This document shows positions 1 through 8,573 of a DNA stretch of 64,000 nt, one piece after another. A model generated the notes under the pieces. It saw nothing but the letters and a program-made list of their open reading frames with translations. It did not search any database and was not told the DNA's origin. The position numbers and the translations under genes were made by a program. Source of the stretch: CAVYHJ01 sp963768165 [NCBI: uncultured bacterium] (GTDB taxonomy: Bacteria; UBP4; UBA4092); the NCBI GenBank assembly GCA_963768165.1, contig CAVYHJ010000002.1, forward strand, positions 248,001 through 312,000. Reading direction: 5' to 3'. Every line of letters starts with the position of its first letter. The first letter of the stretch is position 1.

Positions 1-569
1 GAGGTCGTGATAATTAAAGAAGGTGTTGTCGTAGATAGGGAGGGGCCAAAAATAACATTGTCAATTTTAAAAGTATAATTTCCGGTATTGGTCCCGATAA
101 GAATTTGAAGGCCAATCCGATCCATCGGAGTTCCAATCCCGGTGTCATTTCCATATAATATGCTTGACTGCCAAGAGTTGGATAAAGTCAACCATGATCC
201 ATTAGCCCAGGTCCATCCAGAACCTTGTTGCGAATATACTTGTGCATTGGGGGAAGATGCAGAATTGGTACATGCAACATACATACTCAAGATAGTATCA
301 GTTCCCAATGTAAATGGTGGATTCGAGTAATAGACATCTATATTGGCACTGGTAGATGAAGTTTTGTTTACATAGACATAAAGACAGTCCTCACCGGAAT
401 ATCCACCGGGTCCCCAACCGATAGTAAAAGAACCATAGTTACCACTTTCCCAGGCAGCTACCCAACCGGTGGTATTACTCGATTGGGAAAAGAAATCTGA
501 ATATGATGCAATTACAGGGCTGAGAATGGTTAGGGAAAGTAGAAGAGTTGAAATAAGAAGTTTTTTCAT
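1..569 (-). CDS. Secreted GH44-like protein, N-terminal part only (runs off the window)
   Basis: This is the start of a gene whose remainder lies to the left of the window. The reading frame is open from position 569 (ATG; protein begins MKKLLISTLLLS) to base 1, about 189 codons. It has a signal peptide and then a beta-rich, Asn/Ser/Thr-rich domain nearly identical to residues 1-180 of the complete protein encoded at 761-3190. By analogy it is a secreted glycosidase of family GH44, but the catalytic domain is not visible, so that is inference. The domain resembles a carbohydrate-binding or adhesion module. It shares a promoter architecture with its neighbour and is a tandem paralogue of it. 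Confidence 0.8.
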   Translation of the reverse strand, partial: MKKLLISTLLLSLTILSPVIASYSDFFSQSSNTTGWVAAWESGNYGSFTIGWGPGGYSGEDCLYVYVNKTSSTSANIDVYYSNPPFTLGTDTILSMYVACTNSASSPNAQVYSQQGSGWTWANGSWLTLSNSWQSSILYGNDTGIGTPMDRIGLQILIGTNTGNYTFKIDNVIFGPSLSTTTPSLIITT

Positions 570-611
570 CGGAAGGACTATCCTTTCAAATAAATAATTT
601 ATGATACGTTA

Positions 612-641
612 AATTTACCTCAATCGGTGAGGTCATGTCAA
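612..641 (-). promoter_or_regulatory. Promoter of the partial GH44-like gene, with a palindrome in the spacer
   Basis: On the minus strand there is a perfect TTGACA (-35, 636-641), an 18-bp spacer and TAAATT (-10, 612-617), about 40 bp before the ATG at 569. The spacer holds the inverted repeat CCTCA-N5-TGAGG at 618-632, placed where a repressor or activator could act. The complete paralogue has the same arrangement at 3238-3267. The promoter is called by eye. Conservation between the two copies could simply reflect recent duplication. Confidence 0.55.
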
Positions 642-686
642 TGGATCTTAACCAATAAAAACGCGATAGAAATAGTGGAAGAATAA

Positions 687-721
687 ATAAAAAAAGGAGT
701 GTTCTGACATGAACACCCCTA
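687..721 (-). terminator. Rho-independent terminator of the complete GH44 gene
   Basis: On the minus strand a 10-bp stem AGGGGTGTTC / GAACACTCCT with a six-base loop is followed directly by a run of seven T. It lies 40 bp past the stop codon of the GH44 gene (761) and before the promoter of the next gene, so the two paralogues are separate transcripts. Confidence 0.85.
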
Positions 722-760
722 TATACTCATTATTATAAAATTCTAGTAGAATGTCTCTAG

Positions 761-3190
761 TTAATCTTTCTTCCAGTCAGGTACATTAAGATTTACAGGC
801 ATCAATATAAAATGGGTAATGGATAAGGGAGGGAGATTGTAGATGAAAGAATTCCCGGTCACTGGAATAACAGATGGCCCGATGATGGATGTTCCACTGG
901 TTGAGACTATCGAATAAACGGTTGCAGTATCGAAAGTGTATAGACTGCTAATCGTAAAATTTCCCTGGATGGACTGAGTCCAATTTTTATTCAACACCAT
1001 GATATGTAATTCCTGATTACTCGACATCACAGAGGCATAGATGGAGGTGTCTGTGGTATCATCCATCAATGCCTGGACATGAGTATCCCCAAAAGTGGAA
1101 TTTTTCCCGTCATAATTCCGATACATTTTATAGGCCAAGGAAGTATACTTGTCTCCCTGACCCAAGGACCAATAGCACGCCGCATAAACCCCATATTTCC
1201 CATAAATTCCTAAAGCATCCGCTTGCGCTATCCCACCCGTAATATCCCAACCGCCGCCAAAGCTGTATTCCGTAAATGAGTTTTTTGTACCGGGATAGTA
1301 ATTATTGATGGAAGTTTGGATGGTCGGAATAAGCGGCAGATATTGGTCATTCCATTGTGCAATCCAGCTTGGTTCAATATAATTCTTATCCCATAATGTC
1401 CGCGGTGCTTGTAGCCGAACTTGTTTATCACTCAATGTATCACTGGTAGGCGTTGTCCCCGTAATGGAATTTCCTTCAGAACCAGTAGGGGAAGAATAAT
1501 AATGAAGATCCAACACATCCAACAATCGTTCTCCAAAAGTCACAGAGGCTTGTTTCACAGTGTCCAAATAGTACGATAAAAACCAGTTCGGTGAATATCC
1601 GGTGCTCACACTGGCCCAATCCGGTGCACCTTGCAAAGTCAGATAACCTTCAAAACCATATTCCACCGGACCGAACACCAAAGCCGTTGAATCTACCGAC
1701 TTGATGGCAGAAGAACAGGCAATCGTCTTTTGAACTAATTCCGTACAACAAGTTGCTGTGGGATGAATTTCCTTATGTGTTCCCGACCAAATCGAGGGTT
1801 CATTATCCAAGTCATAGAAGGGAATTCCACCGGTTACCTGACTTAATGTACTGAAAGAGCTTAGACTGCTGCCACCCGTACCAAACCTATTCACCAGATA
1901 GTTCACTTGTTCATCCATATACACCGTAGCCCCATCATCATAACTTGTCTCTGTCGGTTTCGTGGTAAAGGCGGAACCTTTATGAAACGCTATGGGATTA
2001 AATCTCCACGATTGAAATGACGTCGTACTGACGTCCCCCGTATCATCTGCCGAAACATACCCAGCCATCTGGATCGTTAATAGGTTCTGTGCCGTGAACT
2101 GGGAGCGGGTATTTAAGACATACACCGTATTGGTCGTACACGGAGACACCGTACCAATGGAAACGGAAACCCCGCCTGGTAACATACCATCATCGCTCTC
2201 GAAATACCAATCATTTCCTGCATTGGACCAATTCGTGACCCAGTTATAGGCGGATAAACGGTTTCCGCCCATTCGAAATAAAGTAAAGTTCTCACCCCCC
2301 ACCAAAGTCTGATTAGTTCCATAAATATAAGGACTAATGGCTTGTTGCTCTAATTGAGGGGAAATGGTGTAATTGACTGTGATTTGAGTCAGGGTAATGG
2401 ATAAAGCCTGGGTGGCTGTGGAGGCTACTGAGTCGGTTACTCTCACAGTAAAGTTATAAATACCTAATGAAGTCGGAGTTCCTGAAATAGTGCCTGAACT
2501 ATAGAAATTCAATCCGGGAGGTAAAGTTCCTGCCGTGGTTGTCCAGGTATAAGGAGGTGTTCCATTGGCTGCTTGCAATACCTGGCTATAAGAATAATTA
2601 ATCGTTGCATTGGGTAAACTGGAAGTTGTAATCACTAAGGGCGGTACTGTTGTGGATAAAGATGGGCCAAAAATAACATTATCAATTTTAAAAGTATAAT
2701 TTCCGGTATTGGTTCCGATAAGAATTTGAAGGCCAATCCGATCCATCGGAGTCCCACTTCCGGTGTCATTTCTATATAATATGCTTGACTGCCAAGAGTT
2801 GGATAAAGTCAACCATGATCCATTAGCCCATGTCCATCCAGAACCTTGTTGCGAATATACTTGTGCATTGGGGGAAGATGCAGAATTGGTACATGCTACA
2901 TACATATTTAAAACGGTATCGGTTCCTAAAGTAAAGGCTGGATTCGAGTAATAGACATCTATATTGGCACTGGAGGATGAGGTTTTGTTTACATAGACAT
3001 AGAGACAATCCTCTCCGGAATATCCCCCTAGACCCCAACCAACAGTGATGGTACCATAAGGACCCCCTTCCCATGCAGCACTCCAACCAACGGTATCACT
3101 CGATTGGGAAAAGATAGTTGAATAAGAAGCAAATACAGGACTGAAAATTATTATGGTAAGAAGAAGAGTTGGAATAAGAAGTTTTTTCAT
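761..3190 (-). CDS. Secreted glycoside hydrolase family 44 with Ig-like domain
   Basis: An 809-residue exported enzyme, predicted to cleave beta-1,4-glucans or xyloglucan by analogy with GH44. I chose the start at 3190 (MKKLLIPTLLLT) because a signal peptide follows directly. The reading frame extends 19 codons further upstream, through the promoter. Domains in order: signal peptide 1-21; beta-rich module about 23-175, shared with the partial paralogue; putative Ig-like (He_PIG) domain about 184-272; GH44 catalytic domain about 280-800. GH44 hallmarks are visible: FRMGGNRLSAYNW, DLDNEPSIWSGTH with the predicted acid/base Glu464, and FTEYSFGGG with the predicted nucleophile Glu641, followed by GGIAQADALGIYGKYGVYA. 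Family assignment is confident; the exact substrate is inference. A sugar importer lies upstream on the same strand, beyond the IS element. Confidence 0.88.
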   Translation of the reverse strand: MKKLLIPTLLLTIIIFSPVFASYSTIFSQSSDTVGWSAAWEGGPYGTITVGWGLGGYSGEDCLYVYVNKTSSSSANIDVYYSNPAFTLGTDTVLNMYVACTNSASSPNAQVYSQQGSGWTWANGSWLTLSNSWQSSILYRNDTGSGTPMDRIGLQILIGTNTGNYTFKIDNVIFGPSLSTTVPPLVITTSSLPNATINYSYSQVLQAANGTPPYTWTTTAGTLPPGLNFYSSGTISGTPTSLGIYNFTVRVTDSVASTATQALSITLTQITVNYTISPQLEQQAISPYIYGTNQTLVGGENFTLFRMGGNRLSAYNWVTNWSNAGNDWYFESDDGMLPGGVSVSIGTVSPCTTNTVYVLNTRSQFTAQNLLTIQMAGYVSADDTGDVSTTSFQSWRFNPIAFHKGSAFTTKPTETSYDDGATVYMDEQVNYLVNRFGTGGSSLSSFSTLSQVTGGIPFYDLDNEPSIWSGTHKEIHPTATCCTELVQKTIACSSAIKSVDSTALVFGPVEYGFEGYLTLQGAPDWASVSTGYSPNWFLSYYLDTVKQASVTFGERLLDVLDLHYYSSPTGSEGNSITGTTPTSDTLSDKQVRLQAPRTLWDKNYIEPSWIAQWNDQYLPLIPTIQTSINNYYPGTKNSFTEYSFGGGWDITGGIAQADALGIYGKYGVYAACYWSLGQGDKYTSLAYKMYRNYDGKNSTFGDTHVQALMDDTTDTSIYASVMSSNQELHIMVLNKNWTQSIQGNFTISSLYTFDTATVYSIVSTSGTSIIGPSVIPVTGNSFIYNLPPLSITHFILMPVNLNVPDWKKD
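2660..3190 (-). repeat. Duplicated 5' gene segment (matches 1-569)
   Basis: The first roughly 530 bp of the GH44 gene and its 5' flank match 1-569 and its flank with few substitutions. The similarity continues through the untranslated region and promoter (570-641 compared with 3191-3267). This indicates a recent tandem duplication or ongoing gene conversion. Identity was judged by eye and not calculated. Confidence 0.85.
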
Positions 3191-3237
3191 CGGAAGGACT
3201 ATCCTTTCAAATAAAAATATATATGATACATTAACTA

Positions 3238-3267
3238 TATTTACCACAATCGGTGAGGCTATGTCAA
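3238..3267 (-). promoter_or_regulatory. Promoter of the GH44 gene, bordered by the IS insertion
   Basis: On the minus strand: TTGACA at 3262-3267, an 18-bp spacer and TAAATA at 3238-3243, with an imperfect CCACA-N5-TGAGG palindrome at 3244-3258. The target duplication of the IS element begins only 4 bp beyond the -35 box. The core promoter is therefore intact, but any upstream activator site has been displaced. Confidence 0.55.
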
Positions 3268-3278
3268 TGTATAATAAT

Positions 3279-4711
3279 CAGGAGTTTCCCCATTTTTTAA
3301 TCGAAATCAAATTGAAGGAACAACTGATTGGGTTCCAAGAAAGGTTTTTGGGATTGGGGAGTATATTTCCAACGGGTATTAAAGAAGACCCGAAAGATGC
3401 CATCGGCCAAGGCATATTGATGGAAAGCAGGAATTTGAAAGAAACGTTTGGCCCGGGTATAAATTTTACGAAGAAGTACCGCAAGTCGAAGAGTTCCACC
3501 AAGGAAGACACTCAGGAAATAGAAGACGGCAAAGAGTAAGACGACAGTATTTTTCAGAGAGCGATACGTGCGTACCCGTACATCCTCGAGATGATATTCT
3601 TTTTTAAGAAACCGGATACTTTCTTCCACTTTCCAACGAGTCAGATAAATCTCCAAAATACGAAGAGGGGAAAAGGTTACATTGGTTAAGAGGATGAGCG
3701 GCTCGGATCCAAATCCTTTCACGACCACTAAAAACAAATCTTCCCCTGATAGCGTAGGAAAATGAACTTTGGTTTTCCCCAGAGATAATAATCGTTTTTC
3801 CGTATACCCTTGTTGATCGACCTCCACCGTATACTCCTGGGGACAAGCAAGCTCTTGGGCCATCTGTCGAGCCAGTTGTTCAACCCGATTCGGAGTAATC
3901 AATCCACGGTCTCCTTTGAGACGAACCACAAATCGCAAGTCCCTCGCCAACCAGTCTCGAATCAGGTTTTTTCGGTCTCCCCCACGGTCCATGACCCAAA
4001 TCCCTTTACCCTTCAAGGAGCTATTGACTTGATCCATCGCTTTGAATATTTGATGGTTCTCGCTGATGAAATCATGCGCCTTCGCCGAATATAATTCACT
4101 GTAGAGGGGATACAAATTCTTTTGGTCTACCCGGGCACCCACCACTTCTAACACCCAATATCCCCAGGTCTTCTGTTTCTCTACCCCATCCCAAACCCAA
4201 TCTAAGAAATCCATCTTCTGGGCATAGGGTTTGGAGATATCCGTCAAATCAATCGCTAATACCGTATCCGGATCTATTCGATCTCGCACATGCTCCAGCA
4301 TCTGATCCAAGACCTGTTGGGATAACTCTGGATCTTGCAGATTTCGAGACAACCGATTCTCCGTCTTGATCAATTTGATCTCCTCATGTAAATTACGGGC
4401 CACTTCCGATAACTTGATATCCCGCGAGGCTTGAATCCCAAAGAGCATCTGATGAAGAAATCTCCGTTGTGGTTTGGGGAGTCCTTTCCCAAGGACCTCC
4501 ATAAAGTGATCTAATTGAGTATTGATTTTTTCCAGTAATCTGCTATCGTTATTCATAGGAACCTCCGATTTTGGGGAATAAGATTCCCCATTTTTTTCTC
4601 CAAGGCTATTTTATCCCCGCTCAGAGGTTCCTTACCACTTCCTATTTTACATCCCTTATTGATATCTCGCAGGTTATATTATTCAATCCCTAAATTCTGG
4701 GGAAACTCCTC
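3279..4711 (-). mobile_element. Intact IS4-family insertion sequence, 1433 bp
   Basis: Terminal inverted repeats are AGGAGTTTCCCCA at 3280-3292 and its exact reverse complement at 4698-4710, with one further mismatched base outside each. The element is flanked by the 8-bp direct repeat ATAATAAT at 3271-3278 and 4712-4719, the expected target-site duplication. It carries one full-length transposase gene on the minus strand. Intact ends, target duplication and open frame all argue for recent transposition and possible activity. Confidence 0.9.
3297..4556 (-). CDS. IS4-family DDE transposase
   Basis: A 419-residue transposase predicted to cut and join DNA at the element ends. The catalytic triad can be placed at Asp103 (AIDLTD), Asp190 (WVMDRGGD) and Glu311. 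Glu311 lies in a perfect IS4 YREK signature: Tyr304, Arg307, Glu311 and Lys318 with the canonical 2-3-6 spacing. Length is typical of the family, with no internal stop. The stop codon lies 18 bp from the left end of the element, leaving almost no non-coding space there. The upstream side (4557-4711) holds the transposase leader and right end. Confidence 0.92.
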   Translation of the reverse strand: MNNDSRLLEKINTQLDHFMEVLGKGLPKPQRRFLHQMLFGIQASRDIKLSEVARNLHEEIKLIKTENRLSRNLQDPELSQQVLDQMLEHVRDRIDPDTVLAIDLTDISKPYAQKMDFLDWVWDGVEKQKTWGYWVLEVVGARVDQKNLYPLYSELYSAKAHDFISENHQIFKAMDQVNSSLKGKGIWVMDRGGDRKNLIRDWLARDLRFVVRLKGDRGLITPNRVEQLARQMAQELACPQEYTVEVDQQGYTEKRLLSLGKTKVHFPTLSGEDLFLVVVKGFGSEPLILLTNVTFSPLRILEIYLTRWKVEESIRFLKKEYHLEDVRVRTYRSLKNTVVLLFAVFYFLSVFLGGTLRLAVLLRKIYTRAKRFFQIPAFHQYALADGIFRVFFNTRWKYTPQSQKPFLEPNQLFLQFDFD

Positions 4712-5085
4712 ATAATAATTGATTCAAGATGGCTTTATTTTCAATCATGTTATTTTAAAAATTGTAAAGAATAATTTCAAATTAACAATCATTTCTATTA
4801 TTGGTTAAATAAGTGTAAAGTTAGCTACACACTGTCTCCGTATTAACTCCACTTTGTCTCCCAATGAACCGTATAGGTACTTTTCAGATGCTTTTACTAA
4901 AATAAATTTATGAAACACTTTATTTTTTTAATTTTTAGGGCTTTTAGAAGGAGAGTTGTCTACACTTTAGCGACTAACCTACTAATCATTTAAGGCACGT
5001 AGATTGAGCTCCATAAAATTTTCTTGCATGGTCGGTATCCAGTGACACCCGTACCGAAATAGGGAGATCTTTGATTCGTGAAAAA
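4712..5085. other. Intergenic region without a recognised gene
   Basis: AT-rich sequence of about 370 bp between the IS element and the MalG-type permease. No convincing reading frame is seen. A 19-bp stretch, TTAACTCCACTTTGTCTCC at 4843-4861, recurs with one mismatch at 19590-19608, also in a gene-free region. This suggests decayed copies of some repeat. The rest is unremarkable. Confidence 0.5.
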
Positions 5086-5925
5086 TTAACCTTTCAGCCC
5101 GGAGGTGGATAAAGACTTCACAATATGCTCTTGAAAAACAAAGAAGATAATCAAGACAGGAATTATAGCCAGTGCAGCTCCAGCCATCTGGATATTTTCC
5201 GACCCGGTATATCTTCCCTGGAGGAGAGCTATTCCCAAGGGAAGAGTATATTTATCTTCATCCAATAGAAAAATTAAAGGACCTACAAAATTATTCCAGG
5301 AACCCAAGAAAGTGAGGATGGCTAAAGTAGCAATCAAGGCTTTCGATAATGGAACAATTATTAAACTATAGGTATAGAAATCCGGACAGCCATCAATTTT
5401 GGCGGCATCTGTTAAATCATTCGGGATCGTCTCAATAAACTGTTTCGCAAGAAACACACCAAAGGTACCTGCCAGACTGGGGACTATTAAAGGAAGGTAG
5501 GTATTTAACCAATGGAAATCCCGCATGAGTATAAATCCCGGCACCAATAAAACACTGCCCGGAATCATCATGGTCGCCAGCATCGCCAGGAATATTTTAT
5601 CTTTACCCGGGAATTGGTGTTTGGCAAAGGTATACCCCGCGAGAGAACAAAAGAAAATGGTTCCCAAGGTAACACTCCCGGAGACAACTACACTATTCCA
5701 CATGAAACGTAGGTACGGCATACCGACCATCAGTTCCCGGTAGGGAATTAAAGTTGGAAAGTGTTTGAACCATAAACTAATAGGAATAGCGATGACATCC
5801 TCCCCCTTTTTAAAAGAAGTAATCACCATAAAATAGAACGGGATGACCATCACAATTCCAAACAAAGCCATCAAGAAATAAATTAAAAAGCGAAAGAAGG
5901 ATTTCTTGATTCGATAAGTATTCAT
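5086..5925 (-). CDS. Sugar ABC transporter permease, MalG/CUT1 type
   Basis: A 279-residue inner-membrane permease, the second permease of a carbohydrate importer. Six hydrophobic segments are visible (about 13-36, 75-100, 110-134, 138-160, 184-208 and 243-265). The cytoplasmic EAA loop that docks the ATPase is at about 171-195 and reads DAAKIDG followed by a conserved VPLSK. The start follows the stop of the upstream fusion gene by 4 bp, so translation is probably coupled. No ATP-binding subunit lies nearby. As with many CUT1 systems, a shared ATPase elsewhere may energise it (inference). The sugar is unknown; the neighbouring GH44 gene suggests an oligosaccharide of plant-type glucan. Confidence 0.92.
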   Translation of the reverse strand: MNTYRIKKSFFRFLIYFLMALFGIVMVIPFYFMVITSFKKGEDVIAIPISLWFKHFPTLIPYRELMVGMPYLRFMWNSVVVSGSVTLGTIFFCSLAGYTFAKHQFPGKDKIFLAMLATMMIPGSVLLVPGFILMRDFHWLNTYLPLIVPSLAGTFGVFLAKQFIETIPNDLTDAAKIDGCPDFYTYSLIIVPLSKALIATLAILTFLGSWNNFVGPLIFLLDEDKYTLPLGIALLQGRYTGSENIQMAGAALAIIPVLIIFFVFQEHIVKSLSTSGLKG

Positions 5926-5929
5926 TGCA

Positions 5930-8431
5930 TTAATCTACTTTCTTACCAAACAACCATTTAAAATTGATATACGTTAAAACAAAAATGATAGCAAATAAAA
6001 TATACGCTATGGCGGAAGATTCACCCATTTTAAAATCCTCGAATCCTTTACGATAGAGATAACACACCATGGTCATCCCCGAATCCGCCGGACCAAACTT
6101 GGAACCCGCTTCTCCGGCACCACCACCCAAAACATAAATCTGGTCAAAGACCTGGAGCGCGCCGATTGTGCCGGTAACGGTAAGAAACAAAATCTGCGGG
6201 CGCAGCATAGAGAGCGTTATCTGCCAGAAATTCTGAAGGGCATTCGCCCCATCAATTGCAGCCGCCTCATAGAGTTCATTGGGAATATTCTGCAATCCTG
6301 CCAAATAAATAAGAACCGTGAATGCCAATCCCTGCCAGACGCTCATGGCAATAACAGCATAGAGGAAGGTCTGGGAGTTATGAAGAAAATTAACCGGGTC
6401 TCGAATTAATCTTAAATTTAATAACAATGCATTAATCCAGCCATATTTAGCTCCCAGAAAGAGAACTGTCCAAATTAATGCCACAGATACTACAGAAGTG
6501 ACCAATGGAGAAAAATAGACAAACTTGAACATTCTATCCGGTTTAAGTTTCTTGTCCAACCCAATCGCAAATAAGACGGCCATAAACATTTGTAATGGAA
6601 TGACTATCAGACAAAATACCAGTGTTCTGCCGAAACTGGACCATAAATCATTTTCAGACAGGAACATTTTTAACTTACCCGCCCAGGACAGATTGGCATT
6701 GGCAGAATCCGTAAAGATCTGGGAATTAGCAAACAATATTCCTTTAAAGTTTTTAAGACCCACCCAGTCCGCTGTCGACAAGGGCAAGACAGGATTATAT
6801 GCTGTAAACGCTATATAAATGGATACACACATAGGGATAAATAGAAAAATTAATAAACTTAAAACAGTCGGGGTAATGTACAGATAAGAATACCAGTTTT
6901 TACGAGCCTGAGAATTCAACAGAATGAATCCTAAACAACAAAGGATGAGAATACCTGACGCGATTTTGGAATAAAAAAGAACATCTTTTTTCTTTTCAAG
7001 AGCAGGCAACCGTTCCACGATATTCGTATAATATTTATTAAAATCTTTGAGTCGTTCTGCCAACGCCTTATTCGCAAGGGGTGTAATGCGGTCAATTTCC
7101 TCGTCGCATAAATTACTTTCATAATTCAAGAATTTCTTATATTCATCAGGATATTTCCCCTGAGCGAACGCCGCATTGATTTTAAAAAGAGTAGTTTTTT
7201 CCTTACCGGCCACACTGATGAGATAATCCCGGATATCATTACGAAGTCTTGAAAAAGAATTATCAAGGAATCTATCCGATTCAGGACTGCCCACAATATA
7301 GGGCCATGACCGGGTACAATACATAATCTGTTTTAAAGATTCCTGATCGTCTTTCGGGATGCCAGGTAAAGGCTCATCCCAAAATTCTTTTAAAGGAGAC
7401 AAGAAAAGGTTCCGGCCTTCTCCCCGGTTATTCATATTATCGTTAAAAATATATTTTTGAACATCCTTCCGGTAATAGTATTGAATCCACTGCATGGCTT
7501 CTTTGGGATGTTTAGACTTCCGAAAAATGACAAAACTGGTACCGCCAAGAATCGAAGCCGATTGGCCGTTATCTGCTGCCGGCATGGGAACGATGCCCCA
7601 TTTCCCTTTTAGAAAAGGAGCCCGTTTTTCAATTTCCAGGTAATACCATATCCCATCAATCATCATGGGGGCCGCGAATCCCTTTTCATCCGAGACAAAT
7701 AATTCCAACCCTTTATCCAACTCAATATTACCGTTATTCCATAACCCTATTGCAAACTTAAATCCTTCTCGAAACCGGGGGTCCTGCCAGTTGACTTTGG
7801 TACCATCGGTAGACATGGTTTCCGTCCCCAATGGCCAAACAAACTGGCCAATCGCCCAGCCTGAATCTCTTGTAAAAGAAACACTATACTGGTATTCATT
7901 GGCTTCCAGAACCCGGATGACTTCTTTAAGTTCCGACCAGGTATTGGGTGGTTTAATCCCTAGTTTGGCAAAAATATCTTTCCGGTAGTAAATACCCAAG
8001 GAGGTCATTCCCTGCGGAATACCATAAAGATGATTTTGAAAATAAAAAATCCTCCAAGGACCTTCAAAAGACTTTTGTTTGAGATCTTCGATTTCCTTTG
8101 GGAACATAGCTTGCAGGTCAACCAATCCCCCGATTGAACCATAATCTCCCGGTCCTCCCAAATTAGTCGTCGCCAAATCCGGCGGGTCTCCAGCGGCCAT
8201 CGCAGTAAGATATTTGGTATAGAATTGCCCCCAGGAGATGGGTTGAACAATTACATGGATTCCGGTTTCTCTTTCAAAGTTTCCGGCAATTACCCGGTAC
8301 ATCCGGCCATCATACGCATCTCCGACATTCCAAAAACGCAAGGTAACAGCCAAGGAAGAATTTGGTAACAACCCAAAAGTGATAAGTATGATTGATGAAA
8401 CAGTTAGTAATTTAATATATCGCCAAGGCAT
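5930..8431 (-). CDS. Fused solute-binding protein and MalF-type permease
   Basis: An 833-residue fusion of two normally separate subunits of a sugar importer. Residues 1-28 form a signal or anchor segment. About 30-450 form a type-1 extracellular solute-binding protein (LRFWNVGD start; AAGDPPDLATTN; GTSFVIFRKSKHPKEAMQWIQYYY). A helical linker and a membrane segment (about 495-512) then lead into a MalF-type permease (YLYITPTVLSLLIFLFIP), with its EAA loop at Glu722 (EAAAIDGANALQNFW). The receptor is thus tethered to its own channel on the periplasmic side. No stop or frameshift separates the halves. The gene heads an operon with the MalG-type permease. No clear Shine-Dalgarno sequence precedes the ATG. 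Confidence 0.9.
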   Translation of the reverse strand: MPWRYIKLLTVSSIILITFGLLPNSSLAVTLRFWNVGDAYDGRMYRVIAGNFERETGIHVIVQPISWGQFYTKYLTAMAAGDPPDLATTNLGGPGDYGSIGGLVDLQAMFPKEIEDLKQKSFEGPWRIFYFQNHLYGIPQGMTSLGIYYRKDIFAKLGIKPPNTWSELKEVIRVLEANEYQYSVSFTRDSGWAIGQFVWPLGTETMSTDGTKVNWQDPRFREGFKFAIGLWNNGNIELDKGLELFVSDEKGFAAPMMIDGIWYYLEIEKRAPFLKGKWGIVPMPAADNGQSASILGGTSFVIFRKSKHPKEAMQWIQYYYRKDVQKYIFNDNMNNRGEGRNLFLSPLKEFWDEPLPGIPKDDQESLKQIMYCTRSWPYIVGSPESDRFLDNSFSRLRNDIRDYLISVAGKEKTTLFKINAAFAQGKYPDEYKKFLNYESNLCDEEIDRITPLANKALAERLKDFNKYYTNIVERLPALEKKKDVLFYSKIASGILILCCLGFILLNSQARKNWYSYLYITPTVLSLLIFLFIPMCVSIYIAFTAYNPVLPLSTADWVGLKNFKGILFANSQIFTDSANANLSWAGKLKMFLSENDLWSSFGRTLVFCLIVIPLQMFMAVLFAIGLDKKLKPDRMFKFVYFSPLVTSVVSVALIWTVLFLGAKYGWINALLLNLRLIRDPVNFLHNSQTFLYAVIAMSVWQGLAFTVLIYLAGLQNIPNELYEAAAIDGANALQNFWQITLSMLRPQILFLTVTGTIGALQVFDQIYVLGGGAGEAGSKFGPADSGMTMVCYLYRKGFEDFKMGESSAIAYILFAIIFVLTYINFKWLFGKKVD

Positions 8432-8454
8432 GTTTGTTTTCTATTTAAGAACCG

Positions 8455-8471
8455 AAAACGTTTTTATTATA
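8455..8471 (-). promoter_or_regulatory. -10 box with LacI-type operator before the sugar importer
   Basis: On the minus strand a perfect TATAAT (8466-8471) is followed by the palindrome AAAACGTTTT (8455-8464), which has the central CG typical of LacI/GalR-family operators. It sits at the expected transcription start, 25-40 bp before the importer ATG at 8431. No good -35 box is seen. Binding of a LacI-family repressor here would give substrate-induced expression (inference; no such regulator is in the window). Confidence 0.45.
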
Positions 8472-8573
8472 GCAGAAAAGCATGCCATAATTATTTTTGG
8501 AAGGCCAAAGGAGGGGGTACTAGAACATTCGATTATTCGCTCGGAATAGCATACCATCTCCACTCAATCCCGT

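Noticed and set aside
2763-2951. Plus-strand frames conserved between 142-330 and 2763-2951
   Set aside because: Both are antisense shadows of the duplicated GH44 N-terminus; conservation follows from the duplication.
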